Below are positions 8,499-17,808 of a stretch of 64,000 nt of DNA, in pieces. The notes beneath the pieces are model-generated. The model had not been told where the DNA came from. It worked only from the letters and a program-made list of their open reading frames with translations, and did not search any database. A program made the translations under genes and the position numbers. Source of the DNA: an uncultured Thermoanaerobaculia bacterium (GTDB lineage: Bacteria; Acidobacteriota; Thermoanaerobaculia; Multivoradales; Multivoraceae); NCBI GenBank assembly GCA_951812325.1, contig OX638294.1, positions 2,148,859 through 2,212,858 on the forward strand, read 5' to 3'. Within the stretch, counting starts at the first letter, position 1. Each line of letters begins with the position of its first letter.

Positions 8499-10397
8499 TT
8501 GATCGACACCGCGCCCTTCCGCCACGCCGCGATGGTCTACCCTCAGCCTGTCGCCGAGGCTTGTGGGCGGCTTCTCCGCGTCAAGGACGCGCGGTCTCAG
8601 CTTGATGCCTGCCTCAAGGCCGCCGAGGTGCTCTGCAGGTACTTGGCAGCCTTGGCGCTGGCATCCCTGCGCAGCCGTGAAAGACGAGACTTCCCGCCCA
8701 ACGTCAAGAAACTGAAGGGCAGTCTCAGCTTCGGCCACTATCTCCGTCTTGTCCAAGCCACGGCCACAAGCCCTGGCCATCCTCTAACCCAACACTTCGG
8801 GCCGTTCCGCCAACGAAGCAAGGGCCGGGGACCCGGGAAGGCCGACCGGCGGTTGGTGTCGCTGCGTGAACTTCGAAATGAGATTAGCCACGACTTGGCG
8901 CCGATGCCCGATGTCCGGGCCCGAGTCCTGCTCAGCGAGCACCGCCCCCAAGAGAAGCTCTTGAATGCGCTCAAGAGCCTTGAAGGCCTACTCTCCCTAC
9001 CGCTCTTCGTGATTCACGGCCTCGGTTACCGCAACATGGAAATGTTCGCTCAGCGCCTGCTCCTCATGGGCGAAAGTCAAGACCCAGTCCCCGATGAACT
9101 GCGACTGCTGGAACCGCTGCAGGAGCACACTCCCTACGTGGCGCTGGACAACCATGCGCTCGCGCTTCCTCCGGTCATGGTCTTCGCGGACATCGAGTCG
9201 CCGCCCGTGCAGCGACTCGCGTTTCTTCACGCCGTAAGCTGCCGCAAACTCGACTTCAAAACTCTCGACTCGGACACGGTTGAAGACCACGAGCAAGCCC
9301 ACGCCTTGGACGCTTTGTTCCGGGAGGCGCCAACACCGCCCCTTGAAGTGCGCCTACCGGAAGGCAAACCCGCGATGCAACGGGAGTGGGCCGACCGTCG
9401 CCAAAGAATCGAGTCGGCCGACAGACAAGGCCAAGGAACGCCTCCGTGGACGGAGTACGACCAGGAGACGATGGCCAAGTACGCGAACCGCGTCGCCGAC
9501 GGCCCAGCAACCAAGCCACCCGCAGAGATCATCATCGACCTCCTCCTTGACGGCCGGTCCACTGGATTGGCAGAGGCCGAGCTCCGCCAGCTGCTCCTCC
9601 TCTTCGGCAGCGACACCGCCATCCGAATCGCTTTGGGGCGAGAGGTGTACGACTTCCGCTCTCGGAAGAACTCAGCCGCTAGATGGCACGGGCGAAAAAT
9701 CGGCAGCCGGAACATTCTCGGGACACTCCAGACTGCAACGGCCTTCTTCTCGGAGCATGTGGGCCTTGATGCTGGGGAAACAGCGGACCTCGCCAGGAAT
9801 GAAGGCAGCCCGGACTACATCGCGATGCGCGAAGCCTTGGTGAACCAGTTCCTTCACCAGGACTACTCGGACCGCACCGCCGCCGCTCAAGTTGATCTGA
9901 CGCCCGAACGGGCGGTGTTCTTCAATACGGGACACAGCTTGGTCACCGCCGACGCTTTGACCGACGGAGGCAGGAGCCAAGCCCGGAACCCTCTCATCGC
10001 GCGAGGGCTCAGGCTGATCGGCTATGCCGAGTTGGGAGGGAGCGGCGTCCGCACCCTTCAGCACGAGTGGCGGCAGGCCAGCCGGCGGCCGCCTCTATTC
10101 GTCTCGCACCGGGAGGCGAACAGTTTCACGCTAACTCTTGACTGGCGCACGGTGCCGAACGCCTACGACCGGTTTTGGAAGGACTCGATCGGCGTGGAAG
10201 TCTCGGGCGCGCAAGCCCAGATCCTGAATCTCGCAACGGATCGGGCCGGAGTAACCGCCCACCTGGCGGCAGCCGGGACAGGTCTTCCTCTGGAAGACGC
10301 CCGCGACTCGCTCGCGTACCTCACACACCAAGTTCTGCTCAGCGAGACGCTCGGACGTTATCACTTGGCGCCCCATCTTCGGGAAAGCCTCAAATGA
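8499..10397 (+). CDS. ATP-binding protein with a divergent GHKL-type ATPase domain, BREX-associated
   Basis: 632 residues from a TTG start (an ATG twelve codons in, at 8532, is an alternative). The C-terminal half (about residues 440-540) contains REALVNQFLHQDYSD and ARNPLIARGLRLIGYAELGGSG, the signature of the HATPase_c_4 domain found C-terminal in AlbA_2/RecG-like regulators. The last 90 residues may be a winged-helix segment. The N-terminal half (1-300) resembles nothing I recognise. It lies inside the BREX-3 operon and its stop overlaps the start of pglX (ATGA), so it is translated with the methyltransferase. A regulator of the defence operon or an added effector are both possible. Confidence 0.65.
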   Translation: MIDTAPFRHAAMVYPQPVAEACGRLLRVKDARSQLDACLKAAEVLCRYLAALALASLRSRERRDFPPNVKKLKGSLSFGHYLRLVQATATSPGHPLTQHFGPFRQRSKGRGPGKADRRLVSLRELRNEISHDLAPMPDVRARVLLSEHRPQEKLLNALKSLEGLLSLPLFVIHGLGYRNMEMFAQRLLLMGESQDPVPDELRLLEPLQEHTPYVALDNHALALPPVMVFADIESPPVQRLAFLHAVSCRKLDFKTLDSDTVEDHEQAHALDALFREAPTPPLEVRLPEGKPAMQREWADRRQRIESADRQGQGTPPWTEYDQETMAKYANRVADGPATKPPAEIIIDLLLDGRSTGLAEAELRQLLLLFGSDTAIRIALGREVYDFRSRKNSAARWHGRKIGSRNILGTLQTATAFFSEHVGLDAGETADLARNEGSPDYIAMREALVNQFLHQDYSDRTAAAQVDLTPERAVFFNTGHSLVTADALTDGGRSQARNPLIARGLRLIGYAELGGSGVRTLQHEWRQASRRPPLFVSHREANSFTLTLDWRTVPNAYDRFWKDSIGVEVSGAQAQILNLATDRAGVTAHLAAAGTGLPLEDARDSLAYLTHQVLLSETLGRYHLAPHLRESLK

Positions 10398-10789
10398 GCA
10401 ACCAAGCCACCCTCCAATCGCGGTCCGGCGGGCCCGTAGAGTGTCTCGGCAGGACCTTCGACAGCGACGAGACACGCCGGGAACACTATCTGCGACTCTT
10501 GGCCCTTAGATTGCGCGATCCGGACTTCCGAGCGATATCCGGCTTCCCAGAGGGGACCGACGAAGCGATCTTGAGCATGTCCGACCCGCCCTACTACACG
10601 GCATGCCCGAATCCATTCCTGAACGACTTCGTCCGCTTCCACGGGCGTCCGCACGACCCTGCCGAGGATTACGCCCGCAGGCCGTTTGCAGTAGACGTCA
10701 GCGCCGGTAAGACGCACGCCATCTACAAAGCCCACGGTTACCATACCAAGGTGCCGCACCTGGCTATCGTTCCTTCCATCCTGCACTAC
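10394..10789 (+). pseudogene. pglX: pglX (BREX-3 DNA methyltransferase), 5' fragment cut off by an insertion sequence
   Basis: First 132 codons of the BREX type 3 adenine-specific methyltransferase PglXI. The fragment carries SDPPYYTACPNPFLNDF, a methyltransferase-like DPPY segment, and ends at SILHY where the insertion sequence begins. The next codon of the gene is found at 12285: joining 10789 to 12285 gives SILHYTKPGDLVLDGFCG in one open frame, with methyltransferase motif I directly after the joint. Removing the element and one copy of the CTAC duplication would restore a gene of about 917 codons. The start at 10394 overlaps the upstream stop. Without its second half this fragment should be inactive. 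Confidence 0.88.
10786..10789. repeat. Target-site duplication CTAC, left copy
   Basis: CTAC immediately before the element matches CTAC at 12281-12284 immediately after it. The uninterrupted gene would contain it once, as shown by the restored reading frame. Confidence 0.8.
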
Positions 10790-12280
10790 CAGCCCGTGGT
10801 GAAAGTCGCCCTGGCGCGAGTCTGCATGGGTGGTAGTATTGGTCCATGTCTATGGGCAAGAAGGGTAGTGGTGGGAATCAGGAGCCTCTCTGGGTGTCGG
10901 GAACGGATCTTCCCAGAAGCTCTGGTCACCCGTTCTATGAGCGGTTGAACGAGGTCCTGGAGTCGGCGGGATTCGACGAGTTCGTGGAGTCGGCGTGTGC
11001 GGGGTTCTACGCTGATCGGATGGGGCGTCCGAGCCTGCGTCCGGGCCGGTACTTCCGGCTGTTTCTGTTGGGCTACTTCGAGGGTCTGGACTCGGAGCGG
11101 GGAATCGCCTGGCGGGCTCAGGATTCCCTGAGCGTTCGCTGGTTCCTGGACTTGGGTGTAACCGAATCGGCGCCGGATCATTCGACGATTTCCCGCACTC
11201 GGCGGCGGATCGACTTGGAGACTCACAAGCGAGTGTTTTCGTGGGTTCTCGGCCGTTTGGCGGAGTCCGGGCTGGTGTCGGGCAAGACGTTGGGCGTGGA
11301 TGCGACGACTCTGGAGGCGAACGCGGCACTGCGCAGCATCGTGCGGCGGGACACCGGGGCGGACTACGATGAGTTCGTGCGGGGTCTGGCGGAGGCCTCG
11401 GGCGTGCCCACACTGACGCGGGCGGATTTGGTCCGTTTCGACCGCAAGCGCAAGAAGAAGCTGCCGAACGAGGAGTGGCAGAATCCTCACGATCGGGAGG
11501 CTGAGATCACGAAGATGAAGGATGGCCGCACGCACTTGGCGTACAAGGCGGAACAGGCGGTGGATCTGGAGAACGGGACCATCCTGGGCGTGACGATTCA
11601 TGGCGGCGCGAAGGGCGATACGGATTCGCTGTCCGAGACGCTTGAGGAGACGTTCGAGCAGGTGGAGTCGGCACTCGGAGACTCGTGGGCGATCCAGGAG
11701 GTGGTTGCAGACAAGGGCTACCACAGCAACGGCGTTCTCGCCTCGATGGACGAGTTGGGGCTTCGCAGCTATATCGCCGAACCGAACCGCGGTCGCCGTC
11801 GTTGGAAGGGCAAGAAGGACCTGCAGGCAATCGTTTACGCGAACCGTCGACGGATTCGAGGGGATCGGAGCAAGCGGCTGCATCGTCAGCGTGGCGAACT
11901 CCTTGAACGACCGTTTGCTCATCAGTTCGAGACCGGCGGCATGAGGCGACTGCATCTGCGCGGGTGCCGCAATGTGCTCAAGCGCGTCTGCATTCATGCC
12001 TGCGGCTTCAATCTCGGCCTCCTGATGCGTCAGCTCGTGGGGGTTGGAACGCCACGGGCCCTCCAGAGCCGCTCCGCGGCGGTCCGGCGCGCCCTCGCTG
12101 GCCGATGTACGCCGCTTTGGCAGCCCCTTGCAGCGTCAATTCGGCGAATCTTCGCCCGATGGCTGGGAAACCGCTTCGAGGTGAGACCCGGAATCAACTT
12201 CGTCTCTTTCGGCACCGAGCAACCGCGACTCTGAACCAACCGCCCGGCTCCGGCCGCACGACGACTTCTGCCACGGGCTG
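10790..12280 (+). mobile_element. IS1182/IS5-like insertion sequence inside pglX, 1,491 bp
   Basis: The element is bounded by imperfect inverted ends: the left end begins CAGCCCGTGGTGAAAGTCG and the right end, read inward, begins CAGCCCGTGGCAGAAGTCG. A 4-bp CTAC duplication flanks it. It contains one long transposase gene in the same orientation as pglX. Solo copies of its ends occur elsewhere in the window (37439, 39064, about 44071 and 55431), so the family has been active in this genome. The insertion point lies exactly between the N-terminal part and motif I of the methyltransferase. Family assignment is from protein appearance only. Confidence 0.85.
10846..12234 (+). CDS. DDE transposase, IS1182/IS5-like (DUF772-type N-terminus)
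   Basis: 462 residues. The N-terminal RPGRYFRLFLLGYFEGLDSE and DHSTISRTRRRI segments are typical of the DUF772 domain of IS1182/IS5-type transposases. DDE-type catalytic acidic residues are suggested by LGVDATTLEANA, the VADKGYHSNGVL segment and a downstream Glu. The C-terminal 80 residues look less conserved. The ATG at 10846 lies about 55 bases inside the left end. No frameshift is seen, so the transposase may be functional. The pglX frame resumes downstream of it, after the right end. Confidence 0.85.
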   Translation: MSMGKKGSGGNQEPLWVSGTDLPRSSGHPFYERLNEVLESAGFDEFVESACAGFYADRMGRPSLRPGRYFRLFLLGYFEGLDSERGIAWRAQDSLSVRWFLDLGVTESAPDHSTISRTRRRIDLETHKRVFSWVLGRLAESGLVSGKTLGVDATTLEANAALRSIVRRDTGADYDEFVRGLAEASGVPTLTRADLVRFDRKRKKKLPNEEWQNPHDREAEITKMKDGRTHLAYKAEQAVDLENGTILGVTIHGGAKGDTDSLSETLEETFEQVESALGDSWAIQEVVADKGYHSNGVLASMDELGLRSYIAEPNRGRRRWKGKKDLQAIVYANRRRIRGDRSKRLHRQRGELLERPFAHQFETGGMRRLHLRGCRNVLKRVCIHACGFNLGLLMRQLVGVGTPRALQSRSAAVRRALAGRCTPLWQPLAASIRRIFARWLGNRFEVRPGINFVSFGTEQPRL

Positions 12281-12284
12281 CTAC

Positions 12285-14642
12285 ACGAAACCCGGCGATC
12301 TCGTCCTTGACGGATTCTGTGGATCCGGAATGACCGGTGTCGCCGCACAATGGTGCGGTACAGCTGCAGCGGACTACCGTCGTAGTCTAGAGGCCGACTG
12401 GAAACGGGACGGCCACGAGCCACCAGCGTGGGGCGGCCGGAATGTTCTTCTCGGCGACCTTGGGCCGGCCGCCACCTTCATCGCCGCCAACTTCAACCTA
12501 CCCTTTGATATCGACGATTTCTCCAAGGCTGCTGAGCGCGTACTTGATGAAGTAACGAATGAGCTTGGATGGATGTACGAAACGCTGCACACTGACGGCA
12601 CCACGAAGGGGAACATCAACTACACCGTCTGGAGTGAAGTACTCGTCTGCCGGGACTGCGGAACGGAGTCGGTCTTCTTGACCGAAGCCCTCGACCTTAG
12701 GAGCAAGCGAATCGCCAAGACTATCAGGTGTCCTGGCTGCGCAGCCATCGCCACGAAGGAAGAGATGGACCTGCTCTTCGAATCGTTCTTGGATCCGTCG
12801 GGAGGGACTGGGCGACGGCCGCGCCGGGTGCCTGTTCTGGTGTGCTACAACGTAGGCAAAGCTCGCTTCAAGAAGACACCTGATCCGTGGGATTTGGCCG
12901 TGCTTGACCGGATCGCCCGGCTTCCGTGGCCTTCGGAGGTTCCCGACCTGGAACTTCCCGACTGTCAGATGACCCGGGTCGGGAGAATGCGGACCACGAA
13001 GACTACCACCGTACCCCATTTGTTTCTGCCTCGCCAAGCACACGCGCTCGCAGCTCTGTGGCGCAAAGCAAGGAGGGCCGAAGGTCGCACACGGCACATG
13101 CTCTTGTTCTTTGTGGAACAGGCTGTTTCCACTATGTCAACGCTCAACCGGTACCGCGCAAATCAAGGCTCGCAGTCGAACCAGGTGTTGCACGGCGTCT
13201 ACTATGTCCCGTCGCAGATCGCGGAGATCTCTCCGACGTACAGGCTTCGATCGAAAGTCCGAACGATTCCTCGAGCGCTCGCTAGTCATGGCCAGTCTGT
13301 CGGCGCTTCCTGCATAACGACGGGTGATTGCGGCGCACTTAGAGGCTTGCAGGACGCTACCGTGGACTACATTTTCACCGATCCGCCATTCGGCGAGAAC
13401 ATCTATTACTCGGATTTGAATCTTCTCGTTGAGTCTTGGCACGGCGTGCTCACAAGCACTGCTCCGGAAGCCATAGTGGACCGCGTCAAGCGAAAGGAAG
13501 CAGGCGACTACCAGCGTCTGATGCGGAACTGCTTTGAGGAATACCACCGAGTGCTCAAGCCTGGGCGGTGGATGACGGTCGTCTTCAGCAACTCGAGGAA
13601 TAGCATCTGGCGAGCCATTCAGGAAGCGATCGGGGCCGCTGGTTTTGTGGTGGCTGATGTTCGCACCCTCGACAAGAAGCAGGGCTCCTTCAAGCAGGTG
13701 ACGAGTTCAGCCGTCAAGCAGGACCTGGTGATTTCGGCCTATAGGCCCACGGAGGGTCTGGCACGGCAGTTCGCGCTGGAGACAACGCAACCCGATCGCG
13801 CTTGGGCCTTCGTGGACGAGCATCTGGGCAACCTACCCGTCTTCGTCGCTACTACGGACGGCGCAGAGACGATAGCGGATCGGACCGACCAGGTTCTTCA
13901 CGACCGCATGATCGCCTTCTTCGTCCAGCGCGGTGTGGCGGTTCCTGTCACCGGCCCGGACTTCTTCGCTGGCCTTCAGGAGCGGTACCCGAAGCGCGAC
14001 GGCATGTACTTCCTGCGCGAGCAGGTTCCAGAGTACGATCGGAAGCGGTCAGTCGTAAGGCAGGTGCACCAGCTCGAACTCTTCGTCTTTGACGAGGCGA
14101 GCGCCACGCAGTGGGTGCGGCAGGAGCTCCACAAGAGGCCGCAGAACTTCCAGGATCTCCAGCCGCGGTTCATGCAGCAGGCCCAGACCTCTTGGGCCAG
14201 ACACGAGAAGACGATCGAGCTCAGCCTTCTGCTCCAGCAGAACTTTCTCTGCTACGAGGGCGACGGCCCGGTCCCGAGCCAGGTCCACAGCTACCTTTCG
14301 ACCGCCTATCGGGACATGCGGGGCCTCGACAAGAACGACGATCGGCTCAAGGAGCGGGCATCCGACCGATGGTACGTGCCCAACCCAGCAAAGATGGGCG
14401 ATCTCGAGAAGGTCCGCACCGGCGCTCTGCTGCGGGAGTTTGAGGGGTACAAGACGACGCCGAAGAAGCGAATCCGCCAGCTTCGCACCGAAGCAGTTCG
14501 CGCCGGGTTCAAGCACTGCCACGAACAGCAGGACTTCCAGACCATCATCGACGTAGCCGCCAAGCTGCCGCGCAACGTCCTCCAGGAAGACGAGAAGCTT
14601 GTCATGTACTACGACGTAGCCGCCACCCGGCTCGGCAAGTGA
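12285..14642 (+). pseudogene. pglX: pglX (BREX-3 DNA methyltransferase), 3' fragment with the catalytic core
   Basis: 785 codons continuing the 5' fragment. S-adenosylmethionine motif I LVLDGFCGSGMTG is near the start, a Cys-rich pair (CRDCGTE and CPGCAAI) suggests a small zinc-binding insert, and motif IV TDPPFGENIYYSDLN is about 350 codons in. In BREX, PglX methylates host DNA at one strand of a short site as the self mark. The frame is also open upstream through the IS end to 11964, but that is IS sequence. The fragment contains no internal stop, so the insertion appears recent. Its end overlaps a GTG of a short open frame (GTGA at 14639). Translation from a fortuitous start inside the IS would lack the N-terminal 132 residues. 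Confidence 0.85.
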
Positions 14643-14906
14643 CACTCACGGGCGACTGGCGGCCAGTCCTCGCGCTCAACACGGCTGCCGGCAATGCTAA
14701 CGGTGGCGCACGCCTTGGAGGCTGAACACATCGTGGGCAGGACGACCATTATCAACGATCCGCTACGTCGGCGACTTCGGCAGGAAGGTCAGCAGGCGTG
14801 GGAGCGGGAGGACCTCGTGGTTTCCATCGAGACGCATTTTCGCTGCGCTGCCGGGCTGCATCGCCTTTCCGGCCGGCCGCTGACCGGGCTGGGAGTGCGG
14901 GCGTGA
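14639..14906 (+). pseudogene. Probable remnant of the missing BREX-3 helicase gene (brxHII position)
   Basis: Type 3 BREX operons normally carry a helicase gene between pglX and pglZ; here only 263 bases separate them. The stretch holds a 28-codon frame starting GTG inside the pglX stop (VTLTGDWRPVLALNTA), as a genuine next gene would. In a different frame it also holds a 70-codon frame (14694-14906) ending inside the pglZ start, with WEREDLVVSIETHFRCAAGLHRL written in two overlapping runs around 14800. A start-like piece coupled upstream and an end-like piece coupled downstream are what an internal deletion of a long gene would leave. That reading is inference; neither piece shows a helicase motif. 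Confidence 0.4.
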
Positions 14907-17047
14907 TGCGCGTCGTTTCGGTCCCGGACCAGGAGCAGGGCTGGCGCGCTCCGATTCTGGAGCACTTCGAGCTCGAGCTCGTCGGGGCAGCGCGGCTGAC
15001 TGCGGTCGCTGACCCCGACCGCCTCCTGGCCGAGGGGGCGACCCTTCGGGAACTGGCGAGCCGGGGCTTCGACTTTCTCCCCTACCATGAGCCCGTCGCT
15101 TTCCGCCATGCCTACGAGAGCGGCTATCGGAACGCATGGGACAACGGAGACTGCCGAACTCACCTCGTCGTAGTGGTCCAAACCGAGGCGGCCGACTTCG
15201 ACAGTCTTCCCTTCGACGTTCTTCACGAGGCAAGACGAGACGGACGTTGTCTGCGGCTATCGATGAACAGCCTGTTTCCTGACCTCTCGCCCAGCGTTCT
15301 GCGAACGCTCGACCGAAGAGCATTCGACCTTCTCTTTGCGGCTCAATCGCAGGACCCTCCGAACCGACCACTCGGAGCGAGCGCAACACGGGACTATGTG
15401 CTCAGCCACGTGTACGGGTTGTCGGCTGAGACGATCACGAGTCCGGCCGGGCTGCTGCGGGTGCTGCTTCGGTGGCACTATCGCGGATTCTGTCGTTCGT
15501 CTGGGCTCGCAGAGCACCTGTTGCAGGCGCTTCGCCGAACCGCCCGCTGGAACGACTGGCCTCTCGAAAAAATTGTCCCAAGCCGACGCCTGTTCTTCGC
15601 GTTCCTGAACGAACGCTGGCCGTTCTTCGTCCGTCGCGCCAATGGCACCATCGAACCGACCGTCTCCTGCGGTACCGACAACCTGCTTTTCTCCGGGCCG
15701 CTGGAGCTGCCTTTCGGCCACCCCGATGTACGCGTCTACATTGACAAACTTTTTCAGGAAGGGCAGCTCGAACCGGCAGCGGGCTACCGTACCGGCCACG
15801 CCCCGGAGGAATGGATGCGGGTGGGAGTCCGCGCCGACGACCCTGATCGCTATGAGCGATCCAGGCGCCTTCGGGAGCGCCTGGAATCAGAGCTTCCGCC
15901 GCTATCCGCCGACCACCGCGAATGGGTCGAGTTTGCCTGGGTCTGGGCCGAGTGGCTCGCACTTCGTTGGGGCCTCGGTCCAACCGGCCCGACACCCGGC
16001 CCCCTCGGCAAGGATGCAGGCGGTGGCGAGCCTCCGCAGGTGGGGCACGATGCCGCTCAGCCTCTGCACGACCTGGTCGAGGCCAGGTTCGCGGAATGGA
16101 TGGCACCGAACTTCGCCACTCTTCACAACCTCTCGGTCTACGAACGACCGGCGATGGTCCATCACGTTCCGCATCATATGGCTCTCTCGCTAACAGCAAC
16201 GAGTTCGCCCAACACGAGCAACGGCCCTGCCATTCGACAAGCGCTCATGGTCGTCGACGGGCTGGCACTTGATCAGTGGATCGTACTGCGAAACGCCCTG
16301 GCCGAGCAGTTGGACACGAACGTCGAACTGGAGGAAGATGCCTGTTTCGCTTGGGTTCCGACTTTGACCTCGGTATCCCGACGGGCCATCTTCTCTGGAA
16401 GAGAACCGTTTTCCTTCAAGACCGGCCTTGCACACACGAGGAGAGAATCCCGTTGCTGGACGACCCTCTGGGAAGAGTACGGTCTGAGGCAATCCGAAAT
16501 CGGGTACCTGATCGAAGGCCGGAATCGCCTCGACGCACATTTTCTCGCCGAGGTTCATCGCGCGGCGGATGATCACCGGTTGCGTGTGCTCGGCATCGTG
16601 GTCAACAAGATCGACGAGGCCATGCACGGTACGACTACCGGCAGCGGAGGCCTTCACGCAATCGTTCGGCAATGGGCCCAGGGAGGCACGTTCGGCCAAC
16701 TGCTCGGGATTCTTACCGAACGAGACTTCCGCGTCGTAGTGACAGCCGACCATGGCAACATCGAAGCTGTTGGTATGGGAAGGCTCGATGCCGGCGCCCT
16801 GGTCGGGGAACGCAGTGTGCGCGCCCACGTCTTCCGGAACGAAAACACGCGCGCTGCGGCAGCGGCGCGCTTCCAAGGCACAATCGAATGGCCAAGGGGA
16901 ATCGGTCTACCAACCGACTGTTTTCCTCTGTTGGCCCCCGGCCGTCGCGCGTTCCTCAAGGAGGGCCGGCATGCCGTGGGCCATGGCGGCATCTCTCTGG
17001 AAGAGGTCATCGTGCCATTCGTCAGAGTCCAGAAGACCGCGCGGTGA
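14906..17047 (+). CDS. pglZ: BREX type 3 PglZ, alkaline-phosphatase-superfamily protein
   Basis: 713 residues. The PglZ phosphatase-like core lies in the C-terminal half: MVVDGLALDQ near residue 447 and VVTADHGN near residue 611 carry the metal-binding Asp and Asp-His expected for the superfamily. The N-terminal half is specific to PglZ. PglZ is one of the two hallmark BREX proteins and interacts with PglX and BrxC in phage exclusion. I take the ATG at 14906, overlapping the stop of the preceding short frame, rather than the upstream in-frame start at 14798. The end overlaps the next gene (GTGA at 17044). The gene appears intact, in contrast to pglX. Confidence 0.88.
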   Translation: MRVVSVPDQEQGWRAPILEHFELELVGAARLTAVADPDRLLAEGATLRELASRGFDFLPYHEPVAFRHAYESGYRNAWDNGDCRTHLVVVVQTEAADFDSLPFDVLHEARRDGRCLRLSMNSLFPDLSPSVLRTLDRRAFDLLFAAQSQDPPNRPLGASATRDYVLSHVYGLSAETITSPAGLLRVLLRWHYRGFCRSSGLAEHLLQALRRTARWNDWPLEKIVPSRRLFFAFLNERWPFFVRRANGTIEPTVSCGTDNLLFSGPLELPFGHPDVRVYIDKLFQEGQLEPAAGYRTGHAPEEWMRVGVRADDPDRYERSRRLRERLESELPPLSADHREWVEFAWVWAEWLALRWGLGPTGPTPGPLGKDAGGGEPPQVGHDAAQPLHDLVEARFAEWMAPNFATLHNLSVYERPAMVHHVPHHMALSLTATSSPNTSNGPAIRQALMVVDGLALDQWIVLRNALAEQLDTNVELEEDACFAWVPTLTSVSRRAIFSGREPFSFKTGLAHTRRESRCWTTLWEEYGLRQSEIGYLIEGRNRLDAHFLAEVHRAADDHRLRVLGIVVNKIDEAMHGTTTGSGGLHAIVRQWAQGGTFGQLLGILTERDFRVVVTADHGNIEAVGMGRLDAGALVGERSVRAHVFRNENTRAAAAARFQGTIEWPRGIGLPTDCFPLLAPGRRAFLKEGRHAVGHGGISLEEVIVPFVRVQKTAR

Positions 17048-17808
17048 GCCGGAGCCGGCGCATCGGCCTGGACCGTCGCTTGGACATCGAGTGGCTCGAT
17101 GCCGTGGCGGCGCAGGTGGCAGCCGGCGCCGACGAACCCGTCGTGCGTAGCCGCCTGTTTGAATCGCTGCGCCACCAGGCACCCGGAAGCCGGAAGCCGG
17201 GAACAGCGCACCACAAGACGGTGGGCGTTCTGGTTGGGGCATGGGTGCTGACGCCACCCAGACTCATCGCCTTCCGACAACGCGCCATCGAGCTCCTTCC
17301 TTCCCTCTCACCGGGGGAGCGTCTGGCCATTCACTGGGCCCTACTCATGGCGGTCTACCCCTTTTTCGGGGATGTTGCTCGTCATGCAGGGCGAATGCTG
17401 TCCTTGGATGGCAGCGTCACCCTGGCCAATCTCACGGGACGAATGCGGCGGGAGTGGGGCGACCGTTCGACCGTCGACCGCGCAGCGCAGAGGATCGTCC
17501 GCTCGATGGTCGGTTGGGAAGCACTGAGAGACGCAGGCGTGCGGGGCGTGTACGAGGCGCTGCCCGAGCGGATCCTTCTCGGCCACAATACTTCGAGCCT
17601 CGTCCTTGAAGGACTGCTCCAGTACGCGCAGAAACCGCTCCCGATCGACGACGCTCTTCGCCATCCGGCACTGTTTCCAATGGAGTTGGAGCTCCGCCCT
17701 TACGACCTTCGCGGCTCTGACCGGTTCGAGATTCAGCGACTGGGCCTGGATCTGGACATGATCGAACTCCGCCGACAGGGCGGCCTGGGCAGGAGGATGT
17801 CATGCTGA
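17044..17808 (+). CDS. brxA: BrxA-like protein (DUF1819-type), end of the BREX-3 operon
   Basis: 254 residues from a GTG that overlaps the pglZ stop. Segments such as LAIHWALLMAVYPFFGDVA and a following helical DRSTVDRAAQRIVRSM stretch resemble the DUF1819/BrxA family, a small DNA-binding-like BREX component that comes last in type 3 operons. The family match is by eye and moderate, but the position supports it. The protein ends in an Arg-rich tail and its gene overlaps the next start by seven bases. Confidence 0.6.
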   Translation: MSRSRRIGLDRRLDIEWLDAVAAQVAAGADEPVVRSRLFESLRHQAPGSRKPGTAHHKTVGVLVGAWVLTPPRLIAFRQRAIELLPSLSPGERLAIHWALLMAVYPFFGDVARHAGRMLSLDGSVTLANLTGRMRREWGDRSTVDRAAQRIVRSMVGWEALRDAGVRGVYEALPERILLGHNTSSLVLEGLLQYAQKPLPIDDALRHPALFPMELELRPYDLRGSDRFEIQRLGLDLDMIELRRQGGLGRRMSC

